64,000 nucleotides of DNA. Source: Halohasta salina. GTDB taxonomy: Archaea > Halobacteriota > Halobacteria > Halobacteriales > Haloferacaceae. The DNA is taken from positions 1 through 64,000 of the forward strand of contig NZ_JAMZIE010000002.1 of the NCBI RefSeq assembly GCF_024178165.1, given 5' to 3'. The position numbers and the translations under genes were made by a program. The notes below the pieces were generated by a model. That model was not told the DNA's origin, did no database searches, and worked only from the letters and a program-made list of their open reading frames with translations. Below, in pieces: positions 1 to 9,300 of this stretch (positions are counted from its first letter, which is position 1; each line of letters begins with the position of its first letter).

Positions 1-119
1 CATGAAAAAGACGTACCACAGAGGTCACTCGTAGAAGACGAGTTCGATAGACTCGGGGTGTGCGCACCGAGGCAACGAGGTGTTGAGCCCACGAGAACTA
101 ACAGACCGAGCCACAATCA
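1..119 (+). rRNA. 23S ribosomal RNA, 3' end (partial)
   Basis: The opening bases match the strongly conserved 3' terminus of haloarchaeal 23S rRNA in sense orientation: the sarcin/ricin-distal stretch with GACGTACCACAGAGG, then CGAGTTCGATAGACTCGGGG and the terminal helix ending near CACAATCA. The rest of the gene lies off the left edge. The exact 3' end is approximate. It is followed by a 5S gene in the same orientation, as expected for an rrn operon (16S-tRNA-23S-5S). Confidence 0.85.
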
Positions 120-238
120 TACTATGCACTGACCCATTGTAATGGGTCCAGGCGCAAACTGGATTGCACGTATTCACACGATCGTACGGACCGTTCGACC
201 GACTTGGACTTGCAGTGGTTCGACTCCACTGGTCGGCG
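120..238 (+). other. 23S-5S internal transcribed spacer with processing hairpins
   Basis: No gene is visible in this spacer. It holds a perfect 8-bp inverted repeat at 131-148 (GACCCATT / AATGGGTC), a second small hairpin around 147-161 (CCAG / CTGG) and a third at about 212-231 (CAGTGG / CCACTG). By position these are likely processing signals of the precursor rRNA between 23S and 5S. That role is inferred from location only. Confidence 0.5.
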
Positions 239-360
239 TTACGGCGGCCATAGCGACGAGGTTCCACCCGTACCCATCCCGAACACGGAAGTTAAGCTCG
301 TCTGCGTACCACGCAGTACTGGAGTGGGAGACCCTCTGGGAGCCGTGGTTCGCCGCCCCT
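239..360 (+). rRNA. rrf: 5S ribosomal RNA
   Basis: The sequence has the hallmarks of haloarchaeal 5S rRNA: a 5' GCGGCCATAGC block, the universal CCCGTACCCATCCCGAACACGG-type region at about 268-289, CAGTACTGGAGTGGGAGACC near 314-333, and closure by GGTTCGCCGCC pairing with the 5' end. Length is about 120 bases. Ends are set by pairing of the terminal helix and could be off by two or three bases. It is the last gene of the rrn operon here; no tRNA-Cys follows within the next 200 bases. Confidence 0.93.
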
Positions 361-367
361 ACTCATC

Positions 368-414
368 GGTGATTCCGCTGGAATCACCCTCATACCGTGA
401 TCCACACGGATCAC
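368..414 (+). repeat. two perfect hairpins downstream of 5S, spaced by repeated CTCATACC
   Basis: Two perfect inverted repeats follow the 5S gene: 368-388 (GGTGATTCC, 3-base loop, GGAATCACC) and 397-414 (GTGATCC, 4-base loop, GGATCAC). The word CTCATACC follows each hairpin (389-396 and 417-423 in context), so they look like a diverged tandem unit. They lie between the 5S 3' end and the T-rich terminator hairpin and are probably part of the transcript tail. Confidence 0.55.
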
Positions 415-425
415 ACTCATACCAA

Positions 426-460
426 GCCCGCAAGCAATAGCTATCGCTTGTGGGCTTTTT
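426..460 (+). terminator. rrn operon terminator hairpin with T tract
   Basis: A 10-bp stem (GCCCGCAAGC at 426-435 with GCTTGTGGGC at 446-455, one G-T pair) encloses a 10-base loop and is followed at once by TTTTT and then GCATTTTT. This stem plus T tract at the end of an rRNA operon is the expected arrangement for termination in haloarchaea, where the T tract matters most. Confidence 0.7.
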
Positions 461-563
461 GCATTTTTGTACGTGACGAGCGATAGCTCCCGGTTGTGGC
501 TGGCTGCTCAACCATTCGTCTAATTCGAGAGCGGCTGGGCTGTCTGGTATTGGATGTGTCTGA

Positions 564-1019
564 TCAGGGTGCGTACGTTCCCTCAAGCTGGGTCTCGTCG
601 ACAACGTGGCCCTGGATCGCATCTAGGAGACTATCCTTTGTTGCCCCGGCGTCGAGATCGACCTGTTGGCCGAGGGCATAGAGGCGGAACCGGTAGCTGT
701 GTTTACGGTCCGGCGGGTTTGGGCCACCGTATCTGCGCTCCCTGTAGTCGTTGTGGCCTTCGACAGCGTTCGTAGCGTCCGAGTCTTCGGGAATGGTTTC
801 GGTATCGGGATCGATGTTCCAGACAACCCAGTGGTCCCAGACTTTACCTGCCGGTTCGACGGCATCTGGATCATCGACGATCAGTGCTAACGACGCGGCG
901 TCGTCGGGGACTGCATCGATCTCCAGCGGGGGGTTGACGTTGCGTTCCGTGTACCCGTATTCGCGGGGAATCGACTCGCCGTCCTCGAACGCCGGACTCA
1001 CGAGTTGCAGTTGTGCCAT
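564..1019 (-). CDS. YbhB/YbcL family (PEBP-like) protein
   Basis: A 151-residue cytosolic protein of the phosphatidylethanolamine-binding protein superfamily, bacterial/archaeal YbhB/YbcL branch. Visible hallmarks are the DDPDA-x-GKVWDHWVVWNI block at about residues 48-68 and the GGPNPPD-x-KHSYRFRLYAL block at about 98-116, which form the anion-binding pocket in this family. Length matches the family. The biological ligand is not known for most archaeal members. The ATG at 1019 is the natural start. It is an isolated gene between the rrn operon and a short DUF1508 gene on the same strand. Confidence 0.9.
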   Translation of the reverse strand: MAQLQLVSPAFEDGESIPREYGYTERNVNPPLEIDAVPDDAASLALIVDDPDAVEPAGKVWDHWVVWNIDPDTETIPEDSDATNAVEGHNDYRERRYGGPNPPDRKHSYRFRLYALGQQVDLDAGATKDSLLDAIQGHVVDETQLEGTYAP

Positions 1020-1069
1020 CGGTTGGCACTCGGCGTCGACATGAGTAAGTGTGCTGGCCGCCCGCGCTG

Positions 1070-1276
1070 CTACTCGTGGGTGTCTGTCGGTATGTCGACG
1101 GTCACGACGTCGGCCTCCGGCGCGTTCCGTTTGACGCTGTTGAGTCCCTGTTCACACTTCTGACGGCTGGCGTACCCCTCGCCGCTGTCAGCGATGATGT
1201 TCCCGTTTCGATGGACGAGTCGCCACCGCCACTGTCCCGCGTTGTCCTCGTAACATTCGAAGGTCGCTGAGGCCAT
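1070..1276 (-). CDS. HVO_2922/YegP-type DUF1508 small protein
   Basis: A 68-residue protein starting MASATFECYEDNAGQWRWRL. It contains the complete DUF1508 motif: an aromatic-rich strand followed by GN-x-IADSGEGYASRQKCEQGL-x-SVK. The family folds as a small beta-beta-beta-alpha domain, usually present as one or two copies, and its function is unknown. An in-frame upstream start would add 31 residues lacking any family similarity, so the internal ATG at 1276 is preferred. The short C-terminal acidic tail is typical for halophiles. Confidence 0.85.
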   Translation of the reverse strand: MASATFECYEDNAGQWRWRLVHRNGNIIADSGEGYASRQKCEQGLNSVKRNAPEADVVTVDIPTDTHE

Positions 1277-1390
1277 GGCTTGCTGTCGGTCGAGTAGCCA
1301 CTTCGGTCTGGTGGTGCCATCGCACCGAGGTGTGTTCGACCGGTCGACGAACGCCCAGTCGGGTTCCAACGAACGCCGAGCCGACTTCGG

Positions 1391-2848
1391 CTATTCGAAA
1401 GCACCGAACCAGAAGACGATGCCGACGATGACCGCGAGGATGCCGAGCATCATACTCACCGCTTCAAGACTGGCGAGCAGCGCGAGATTCGAGCCGATCG
1501 CGACCAGCGGAACCCATGGAACACCAGGAACGCGAAACCGACGCTCGCGGTCGGGCTCCCGACGTCGGGACTGAATCAGTGCCACGTTCACGAAGATGAG
1601 GCCGCTGAGAAGGAGAAAATCCGCGAAGTGGGCCAATGATTCGAGGCCGAGCACGATCCCCTCCGGCTGGCCGGTCCGCCCCGGTGCCGTCCCGAAGAGG
1701 ACCGTAAAGCTCAGAAAAAACACGAGGATTAGCCCGCCGGTCACGACGACCGCGGTCGACGGGACACCCGACTGTGGGTCGACCCGTCGGACCGGATTCG
1801 GAAGGTGGTCGCGCCGGGCCATCGCCAGTTTCACTCGTGAGCCAGCCAGAATCGTCGCGTTGGCCGCCGAAATCATCGAGACCAACGCGCCGACAATGAA
1901 CAGGTAGTAGCCGACATCTCCAAGGTAGTATTCGGCCGCACGCGCCATCGCGACCTCTCCGTTTTCGCTGAGGAACCGAGTAGCAGTGTCCGTGGAGGCA
2001 AGCCCCGTTCGCTCGGCGAGAAACGAGAGAAAGGCACTGTCGTTGATCGCGACAACGACCACAAGGACGACGAGCACGTACAGCACGGTCACGAGTCCGA
2101 TACTCAGGAAGATCGCCCGCGGAACGGTCCGCTCGGGGCGTTTGATCTCGCCCTCGCTGGTTGCGATCGCCTCGAAGCCGAAGAACGTGATGAACACGAG
2201 CCCGGAGGTGAGCGCAATGTCACCGTACTGAGTGATGTTCTTCGAAAGCGAGGTTTCAACGACAGTCGACTCGAAACCCTGGAGTCCGCCGTACAAGAAC
2301 AGGCCAATGAGTGCGATTTTGAGCCCGGTCACGACCAGCTGGAACAGCCCAGTTTCCTCGGCGCCGGCGAGATTGACGCCGATCAGCAGGGCGAGCACGC
2401 CGACACCCGGCAGCCAAAACGGGAGTACATCACCGATCGAGAGGGCCGGTAGGAGGAATCGGGCGAACCAGTCGACGAAGCTCGCGAGATAGAACGCCGC
2501 GCTCGCGGGGTAGCCGAGAATCATCAGCCAGCCGATGAGATACGACCACTCGGAGTCGAACACCTCGGCGACGTAGGCGTAGCCACCGCCGTCGACGGTA
2601 TAGATAGTCGCGAACTCGGCGTAGGTCAGCGCGGTAAACGAGGCGACAATCGCCGCGAGCCCGAACGAGACAGCCGCCGCTGCACCGACGTTGGCGACCG
2701 CAAGACCGGAGAGGACGAAAATTCCGCCCGCAATCATCGTCCCGACGCCGATTGCGGTGGCTCCAAGCAGGCCGATCTCACGGGAGAGCTCGTCGGTCGA
2801 CTCCGCTACCGACTCGGAAGAGTTTCTGTCGGGGGACACAGTAGCCAC
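1391..2848 (-). CDS. APC-superfamily amino acid permease
   Basis: A 485-residue integral membrane protein with about 12 hydrophobic segments. The first segment carries the APC signature G-x-GTMIAGGIFVLSGLA (about residues 35-51), which in the family binds the amino-acid backbone in the unwound part of TM1. The likely job is sodium- or proton-coupled uptake of amino acids or related amines; the substrate cannot be read from sequence. It starts at a GTG; no better ATG is in frame nearby. The N-terminal 25 residues are hydrophilic and acidic. No transport partner lies beside it. Confidence 0.85.
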   Translation of the reverse strand: MATVSPDRNSSESVAESTDELSREIGLLGATAIGVGTMIAGGIFVLSGLAVANVGAAAAVSFGLAAIVASFTALTYAEFATIYTVDGGGYAYVAEVFDSEWSYLIGWLMILGYPASAAFYLASFVDWFARFLLPALSIGDVLPFWLPGVGVLALLIGVNLAGAEETGLFQLVVTGLKIALIGLFLYGGLQGFESTVVETSLSKNITQYGDIALTSGLVFITFFGFEAIATSEGEIKRPERTVPRAIFLSIGLVTVLYVLVVLVVVVAINDSAFLSFLAERTGLASTDTATRFLSENGEVAMARAAEYYLGDVGYYLFIVGALVSMISAANATILAGSRVKLAMARRDHLPNPVRRVDPQSGVPSTAVVVTGGLILVFFLSFTVLFGTAPGRTGQPEGIVLGLESLAHFADFLLLSGLIFVNVALIQSRRREPDRERRFRVPGVPWVPLVAIGSNLALLASLEAVSMMLGILAVIVGIVFWFGAFE

Positions 2849-2927
2849 ATCCGAGTCGAGTCGTCGTGCTGCAGTGGCCTAATATTGTGGACAGTCGGAC
2901 CTACACCACTGTCGGAAGCGATTGCGA

Positions 2928-3251
2928 TCAGGATTGCTCGTGGCTTTCGTCACCGCTGTCGACGAAATCAGGCACCGACAGATCGTGTGAGACGACGGTG
3001 CCGTCCGACTGCAGGGTGACACTCCCGAGCGTCACGGTATCGCCGGGCGATCCCTCCGCGGCGATCGAGCACAGCGTCGACTCCTGATCGAGGTGGTCCC
3101 ACGTCACCTCGGCGACGAGCTGCTGGAAGGCTTCGGGATCGCGCCACCCCGAGTCGATATCGCTCGGGACGCGGACGACGAACTCCAGTTCCGACTCGGT
3201 GACGTGAATGGCGACCAGAAAGCGGTCGCCGTCGCTGTCGTCGGCGGTCAT
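2928..3251 (-). CDS. hypothetical haloarchaeal protein (107 aa)
   Basis: Not recognised. From the ATG at 3251 it encodes 107 residues, acidic throughout, with beta-rich text (RFLVAIHVTESELEFVVRVP, later DTVTLGSVTLQSDGTVVSHDL) and no signal peptide or membrane segment. A longer frame running further upstream is Arg/Pro-rich and lies over the promoter of the divergent ychF gene, so it is not used. The divergent pairing with ychF across about 160 bases is the only context clue. Confidence 0.6.
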   Translation of the reverse strand: MTADDSDGDRFLVAIHVTESELEFVVRVPSDIDSGWRDPEAFQQLVAEVTWDHLDQESTLCSIAAEGSPGDTVTLGSVTLQSDGTVVSHDLSVPDFVDSGDESHEQS

Positions 3252-3412
3252 AGTCTCCCTTCGACAACCGCAGGCAAAACGACTGTGGGTCGACGGCGAA
3301 CGGCCGGCGAGTAGTTTCCCCCTACTCACCGGTAGCCCGTGGCTAACGGTAGCACAACGCGGAGAGCCCGGAGGTAGAACGGTTTTTGCCGACCGAGCGG
3401 CCACCACGGGTA

Positions 3413-4603
3413 ATGAGCTACAAGATCGGCCTGGTGGGCAAGCCATCGGTCGGCAAATCCAGTTTCTTCAATGCGGCGACGATGAACGACGTTCCCGAGG
3501 GAGCCTACCCGTTTACGACGATCGACCCCAGCGTCGGCGAGGCCTACGTCCGCGTCGACTGTGCGGCCCCGGAGTTCGACGAGAGTTGCACCCCAAACGT
3601 TGGCGTTTGTGAGCACGGCACGCGGTTCGTCCCGACCAAACTCGTCGACGTCGCCGGCCTCATCCCCGGCGCACACGAGGGCAACGGCCTCGGCAACCAG
3701 TTCCTGACCGACCTCAACGAGGCCGACGTCCTGATTCACATCGTCGACTTCTCGGGGAAGACCGACATTGAGGGTGAGGCCACCGAGGGCCACGACCCGA
3801 GGGACGATATCGACTTCCTCGAAGACGAACTCGACATGTGGTATCTCGGCATTCTGGAGTCGGGCATCGAGAAACACGAGACGAAGTATCAGGGGGCGGA
3901 GGCCAAGATCGAGGTCGACCTCGCCGAGCAGATGAGCGCGTTCAAGACGAACAAAGACGAGATCAAGCAGATCATCCTCTCGCTCGGCCTCGAACTGGAT
4001 ACCGAGACGTGGGACGCCGACGACCGGGAGGCGCTGGCCCGCGAGATCCGAAAGCGCACGAAGCCGATGCTGATCGCGGCCAACAAGATGGACACCCCCG
4101 AGGCACAGGCCAACTGGGAGGAAATCACCACCGATCCCGACTACGACCATCTCACGTTCGTCCCGACGAGTGCCCACGCCGAGAAGGCGCTGAAAACCGC
4201 CGCCGAGGGGGGCGTGGTCGACTACACGGCGGGCGACGACGATTTCGAGATCGTCGACGATATTTCGGCCGAACAAGAGGCCGGCCTCGAACAGATCCGG
4301 GAGTTCGTCGGCGAGTACGGCGGCACCGGGGTCCAGCAGGCCATCGAGACTGCGCTGTTCGACGTGCTCGGAAGCATTGCGATTTTCCCCGGCAGCGCCA
4401 ACGGGAGTGCCGACGAGAAGGGCGTCTTCCGGGATTGCTTTATTCTGCCCGAAGGGTCGACAACCGAAGACTTCGCCTACTTCCTTCACTCCGATATCGG
4501 TGAGGGACTCCTCCACGGGATCGACTGCCGGAGCAACCGACAGATCGGGTCGGACCACGAACTCGACCACCGCGATGTCGTCGAGATCGTCTCGACCAAC
4601 TAA
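3413..4603 (+). CDS. ychF: YchF/Obg-family GTP/ATP-binding protein
   Basis: A 396-residue P-loop NTPase of the YchF/OLA1 branch. It starts MSYKIGLVGKPSVGKSSFFN, giving Walker A at residues 9-16. A switch region (YPFTTIDPSVGEAYV), DVAGLIPGAHEGNGLGNQFL, and NKMD near residue 225 follow. The last ~65 residues form a TGS-type domain. Family members bind ribosomes and act in translation quality control and stress responses; YchF prefers ATP in several species. The archaeal type is slightly longer than bacterial YchF. The ATG at 3413 is chosen because the 9 residues before it have no family counterpart. It converges with cinA, overlapping by 4 bases. Confidence 0.93.
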   Translation: MSYKIGLVGKPSVGKSSFFNAATMNDVPEGAYPFTTIDPSVGEAYVRVDCAAPEFDESCTPNVGVCEHGTRFVPTKLVDVAGLIPGAHEGNGLGNQFLTDLNEADVLIHIVDFSGKTDIEGEATEGHDPRDDIDFLEDELDMWYLGILESGIEKHETKYQGAEAKIEVDLAEQMSAFKTNKDEIKQIILSLGLELDTETWDADDREALAREIRKRTKPMLIAANKMDTPEAQANWEEITTDPDYDHLTFVPTSAHAEKALKTAAEGGVVDYTAGDDDFEIVDDISAEQEAGLEQIREFVGEYGGTGVQQAIETALFDVLGSIAIFPGSANGSADEKGVFRDCFILPEGSTTEDFAYFLHSDIGEGLLHGIDCRSNRQIGSDHELDHRDVVEIVSTN

Positions 4604-5124
4604 TCGTCCGCCTCGACGTCGTCGATTGCGTCGGCGAGCGCATCCAGCGCCGCCGTCGCGCTCTGCTTGGCGACCGCCTGCCGGTCACCGTCGAAGACGT
4701 GTCGATCCGCGCGCGCGAACGACGACTCGCTGCCCCACGGTCCGGCGTAGGCGACGCCGACGTAGACGAGGCCGACCGGCTTTTCCGCTGTCCCGCCAGT
4801 CGGCCCCGCGATGCCGGTCGTCGACACACCCCACGTCGTGCCGGCGGCATCACGGATTCCGCGGGCCATCTCGCGGGCGACCGACGCGCTCACTGCGCCG
4901 TCGGCGTCGAGTGACTCGCGGGAGACACCGAGTTCCTGCTGTTTGGCCGTGTTCGAGTAGGCGACGATCCCGCGGTCGACGTAGTCGCTCGCGCCGGAGA
5001 CGTTCGTGAGTCGGACACACACGCGGCCACCGGTCAGTGATTCGGCGACCGAGAGGGTTTCCCCTCGGTCCCGGAGGCGGTCGCCGACCGTTTTCGCGAT
5101 CCCATCGGTCGGGGTCGTTGGCAT
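4600..5124 (-). CDS. CinA C-terminal-type nicotinamide-nucleotide amidohydrolase
   Basis: A 174-residue stand-alone CinA C-terminal domain. The family deamidates NMN to nicotinate mononucleotide in pyridine-nucleotide recycling. Signatures visible are ETLSVAESLTGGRVCVRLT (about residues 23-41), YSNTAKQQELGV, and the loop STTGIAGPTGGTAEKPVGLVYVGV (about 108-131). No N-terminal molybdopterin-like domain is present, as is common in archaea. The ATG at 5124 is used rather than an upstream in-frame start that adds a basic, unrelated 45 residues. Its stop codon overlaps the 3' end of convergent ychF by 4 bases. Confidence 0.88.
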   Translation of the reverse strand: MPTTPTDGIAKTVGDRLRDRGETLSVAESLTGGRVCVRLTNVSGASDYVDRGIVAYSNTAKQQELGVSRESLDADGAVSASVAREMARGIRDAAGTTWGVSTTGIAGPTGGTAEKPVGLVYVGVAYAGPWGSESSFARADRHVFDGDRQAVAKQSATAALDALADAIDDVEADD

Positions 5125-5173
5125 GACCGTGTTGTCTCGGGGCGGGGGCTTGAACCGTTCGGCTGTCGAGGCG

Positions 5174-5557
5174 TCAGGTTTCCTCGCGGATCTGTGTCCA
5201 GAGCTCTTCGAGCCGCTGGTCGGCCGTCGACTCCCGGCTCGGTCGATCGATGTCGGCACTCAGGCTGTGATCCTCACTAACCCAGACCCCGATCTCGCTG
5301 AAATCGAGCTCGTATCGCGTGGTGTGTTGGCCGCCCTGTCGGATCTGTGTCGACTCGGTGACGAGCGATGCCTCGGTGAGATGGTCGAGTTTACGGTACA
5401 TCGTCGACAGCGGAATATCGCAGGCTTCCGACAGCTCGTTGGCGGTCATCGGCTCGGAGAGGGTTTCGATGATCCGTCTGGTTGGCTCGTCACCGAGCAC
5501 GTCGAGTACGTCCTCGGTCCGGAACTCGTCGTCCCGAGCCGACGGGTCGCGAACCAT
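5174..5557 (-). CDS. winged helix-turn-helix transcriptional regulator
   Basis: A 127-residue cytosolic regulator. Residues about 13-75 form an ArsR-like winged helix: VLDVLGDEPTRRIIETL, then MTANELSEACDIPLSTMYRKLDHL as the recognition helix, then TRYEL as wing. The C-terminal 45 residues are acidic and lack a known ligand domain or metal-binding cysteines. It is divergent from the halocyanin gene at 5722 with 164 bases between them, so it could regulate that gene, but no operator palindrome was identified there. Confidence 0.85.
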   Translation of the reverse strand: MVRDPSARDDEFRTEDVLDVLGDEPTRRIIETLSEPMTANELSEACDIPLSTMYRKLDHLTEASLVTESTQIRQGGQHTTRYELDFSEIGVWVSEDHSLSADIDRPSRESTADQRLEELWTQIREET

Positions 5558-5721
5558 TATACACTGGTAGAGCCGACACTCGGATAAATATACTTATTAG
5601 TCGCTGCTGTCGGTTCGCCCGCACCGTATTCCGGCCGCCACCGTGGCCTCGATCACCGTCCTCCTGAGCGCAAATACCTGTCCGTTTAGGTGTCTCGAAC
5701 ACGTACAATAGACGAGTCGTT

Positions 5722-6294
5722 ATGACTGACACAAGCCGCTACGATCGACGAACTGTTGTGCGCGCTATCGGCGGATCGACCCTCGCAGTCGGCCTCGCCG
5801 GCTGTGCAGGGAGCGAGCCGACTGCCGACGACGAACCGACCGACGAATCGACGGACGATGGAGACGCCGATGCGGACACCGGCGGCGACGGCGACGCGGA
5901 CGCCGGCGGTGACGCCGACGAGTCGGTTCCGGACGCCGTCGACAGCTACCTCAGCGACAACGATGCCCGCGGCTACGACGGAGCGGCCGTCGACGCGACC
6001 GGACAGGACACCGTGACCGTCTCGGTCGGTGCCGGCGAGATCGGCCTCGCGTTCGATCCGGCGGCCGTCCGTGTCGACGCCGGGACGACTATCGTCTGGG
6101 AGTGGACTGGCGAGGGCGGCGATCACAACGTCGTCGCTGCCGACGAAAGCGACTTCGACGTCTCGCCGCAGGAAGAACTGATCGCCGACGCGGGCCACAC
6201 CACCGAGGAAACCTTCGACGAGGCCGGCAACTTCCTCTACCTCTGTGAGCCCCACGTGGGCAACGGCAAAGTCGGCGCAGTTATCGTCGAATAA
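5722..6294 (+). CDS. halocyanin-like blue copper lipoprotein, axial Met position replaced
   Basis: A 190-residue secreted lipoprotein. The N terminus has a Tat motif (RRTVV) and lipobox LAGC at residues 25-28, so it should be exported folded and anchored by a lipid. Residues 29-68 are a low-complexity Asp/Gly/Thr linker. The rest is a cupredoxin domain as in halocyanins, electron carriers on the outer face of the membrane. Copper ligands visible are His in GGDHNVV and the Cys and second His in YLCEPHV. The usual C-x-P-H-x3-G-M motif reads C-E-P-H-V-G-N-G-K, so Lys occupies the axial Met position. A winged-helix regulator is divergent upstream. Confidence 0.88.
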   Translation: MTDTSRYDRRTVVRAIGGSTLAVGLAGCAGSEPTADDEPTDESTDDGDADADTGGDGDADAGGDADESVPDAVDSYLSDNDARGYDGAAVDATGQDTVTVSVGAGEIGLAFDPAAVRVDAGTTIVWEWTGEGGDHNVVAADESDFDVSPQEELIADAGHTTEETFDEAGNFLYLCEPHVGNGKVGAVIVE

Positions 6295-6320
6295 CCGACC
6301 AACGGCCCGACACGTCCCGA

Positions 6321-9300
6321 TCAGTCGAGCGCAGCGTCGACTTTCTCGATCGGGTGTGGCGGTTTGCCGTACTGTTTCTCGTAGTCCGCCAGCTGTGAGC
6401 GGCAGGACGTCCCCGGCGCGACGACTTCGGTGGCCGGCGACTCGTCGACGGCGTCGAACAGTAGCTGGCCGATCGCCTGACTCATCGAGTAGTGTTCGGC
6501 CTCGTAGCCGAAGGAGCCGGCCATCCCACAGCAGGTCGTATCCAGCACGTCGACATCGTAGCCCACTCGCCGGAGAACGCCCACCGCGTGGTGGTCCCGG
6601 CTGGCGGCCGTCTGGTGGCAGTGGCCGTGGTAGGCGACCTCACTGTCGGCGTCGGCCTCCAGTGCCCCGTCGAGGCGGAAGCTGTCGAGATACTCCATGA
6701 CGCTGTAGGTGTTGTCGGCGACTGCCTCGACGTCCGGCCCCGACAACAGGTCGAGGTAGTCCTCCTGATACATGACCGCATCCGAGGGCTCGACGCTGAC
6801 GACGTCCCAGCCGTCGTCGATCAGTGGTGCCAGCGCCTCGACGTTCGCCCGTGCGGTCGACCGCGAGTGGTCCAGCAGGCTCTTCGAGTGGGCCGGTCGA
6901 CCGCTGTCGGTGACCTCCTCGGGGATGGCGACGTGGACGCCGGCGGCTTCGAGCGTCCGCACCGCGGCCTTGCCGACCTCCGGCTGGGTGTAGTTCGTGT
7001 ACGGATCGGCGATCACCAACGCCTTCCGGTCGGCCTCGGCGGCCGACACCGTCGGGGTCCGACCTCGGTCCCACTTCTGGAGCGTCTCGCGTTTGAACGT
7101 CGGCAGTTCGCGCTCGCGGGCGATTCCCAGCGTCTTCTCCAGCAGCACGTTGCTGCCGGGGAGTTTCGCCGCGAGGTTCGAGAGCGGCGCGAACGTGCTG
7201 CCGAGACTGTAGAGCGTCTCGACGTTGGCGAACACCCGGTCACGGAGGGGGATCCCCTCCCGGTTGTGGTGTTCGTGTTTGACCTCCGTTTTGAGTTTGG
7301 CCATGTCGACGCCGCTTGGGCAGTCCCGTTTGCAGCCCTTACAGCCGATACAGAGATCCAGCACCTCGTGGGTGAACTCCTCGCTGAACACGTCGTCGGG
7401 GAGATCGCCGCTCATCGCCCGGCGGAGCATGTTGGCCCGGCCGCGCGTGGAGGTGATCTCTTCGTGTTCGGTCGCCCGGTAGGTCGGACACATGATCGAC
7501 CCCGTCGTATCCTGGTGGCCGGTACAGCCCGCACAGCCGTGGCAGAGTTCCGTCATCCCTTGGAACCCGTTTTCGGTCTTCCAGTTGAGTGTCGGCTCGA
7601 AGCCCGCATCGAAGCTATAGTCGCTGTCGTAGCGGAGGTTCTGGGTGGGGTCGAAGTCCCCGCTGACGTTGCCGGGGTTCAACAGCCCCTGTGGGTCGAA
7701 GGCGGCTTTGAGCTCCTTGAACGACGCCCAGATCGCCTCGCCGTACAGTTTCTTGTTCCATGTCGTCCGGGCGCGGCCGTCGCCGTGTTCGCCCGAGACC
7801 GAGCCGCCGTACTCGATGACGAGATCGGTGACGGCGTCGGAAATCTCGAACATCGTCTCGACGCCGTCGTCTGCTTTGAGGTTGATCAGCGGTCGGATGT
7901 GGAGCACACCCGGACCGGCGTGGGCGTAGTAGGAGGCGAAGGTGTCGTACTCGTCGAACAGCTCCTGGATGTCGGCGACGTACTCCGGGAGGTTTTCGGC
8001 GGGGACAGCGGTGTCCTCGACGAACGGCCAGTGTTTGTCGTCGCCAGTACGGGACAGCAGGATCGGCAGGCCGGCCTTCCGCATCTTCCAGAACTTCGCT
8101 TGGCGGTCGTCGTCGTAGGCCTCCAGCGCGTCGACGGCCTGCAACTCGTCGGTCGTCGTCACGGGATCGTCGCTGGGGTCGACCGCGGCCTCGTAGTCCG
8201 GTAGTCGGTCGGCCAGCAGATCGGCGACCTTCTGTTTGCCGTCGTCGACCGACTCGGCGTAGAACTCGACGAGCAGCGTCGAATCCGTGCCCTCCGGCAG
8301 CGTCCCCACGGCCTCTTTGAACTCCGGGGTTTCGCGGGCGAGATCCAACAGGACGTCGTCCATCACCTCAACCGCGGCCGGATCGTGGTCGAGGATCGGC
8401 GCGACGTCTTCCATCGCCGACAGCACGTCGTCGTAGGTCAGCAGGACGACCGAGGTCTCGTTGGGGACCGGTTCGAGCGAGACGGTCGCCTCGGTGACGA
8501 TGCCGAGGGTCCCCTCGCTGCCGGCCAGCAGCCGCCCGACGTTGACCTCACCCCGTTTCTCGGCGTCCTCGAGGAGTTTGTCGAAGTTGTACCCCGAGAC
8601 GTTCCGCATCAGGTCCGGATAGCGGGCCTCGATCTCCTCGCGTTGGTTCCGAAGGACGTCCGAGACGACCCGGTAGACCTGTTGTTCGATCCCCGGATCG
8701 TCGGCCGCGGCGGCCGCTTCGGCCCGTTCGTGGAGTTCGTCGACGGCCATCCAGTCGAAGGTGGTCACCGTGCCGTCCGCGAGGACGACCTCGACCGATT
8801 CGAGGTAGCCGTCGGCCTTCTCGTATTTCAGCGAGTGCGCACCGGTGGTGTTGTTGCCGATACAGCCGCCGAGGACGCTCTTGTCGCCCCACGCCGGATC
8901 GGGGGCGTATTTGAGGCCGTGGTCTTCGAGGCGGTTGTTCAGCCGTGCGAGGGTGATCCCCGGCTCGGCGGTGGCCGTTTCGGCCTCGGGGTCGACCGAA
9001 ATCACGTCGTTGAGTTCCTTTTTGAATTCGAGGACGACCGCCTCGTTGACCGTCTGGCCGGCGAGGCTGGTGCCGCCGCCGCGCGGCAACACGGGAATCC
9101 CCTCGGCGGCGCAGTACTCCATGACCGCCTGCACGTCCGCGGTCGACGTCGGAACGACGACGCCGATCGGTAGCTGGTTGTAGGCGCTGGCGTCGGTCGC
9201 ATACAGGTTGCGGGTGTAGCTGTCGAACCGGACGTCGCCGTCGACCAGCGCTTCGAGGTCGTCGACGAGGTCGGGCCGCTCGACATCTCCGCTCCGATAG

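Noticed and set aside
6492-8204. 570-codon open frame on the plus strand opposite the FAD/Fe-S dehydrogenase
   Set aside because: It mirrors codon positions of the real minus-strand gene, as happens in high-G+C haloarchaeal DNA. Its translation is Val/Arg/Asp-rich with no domain, start signal or promoter.
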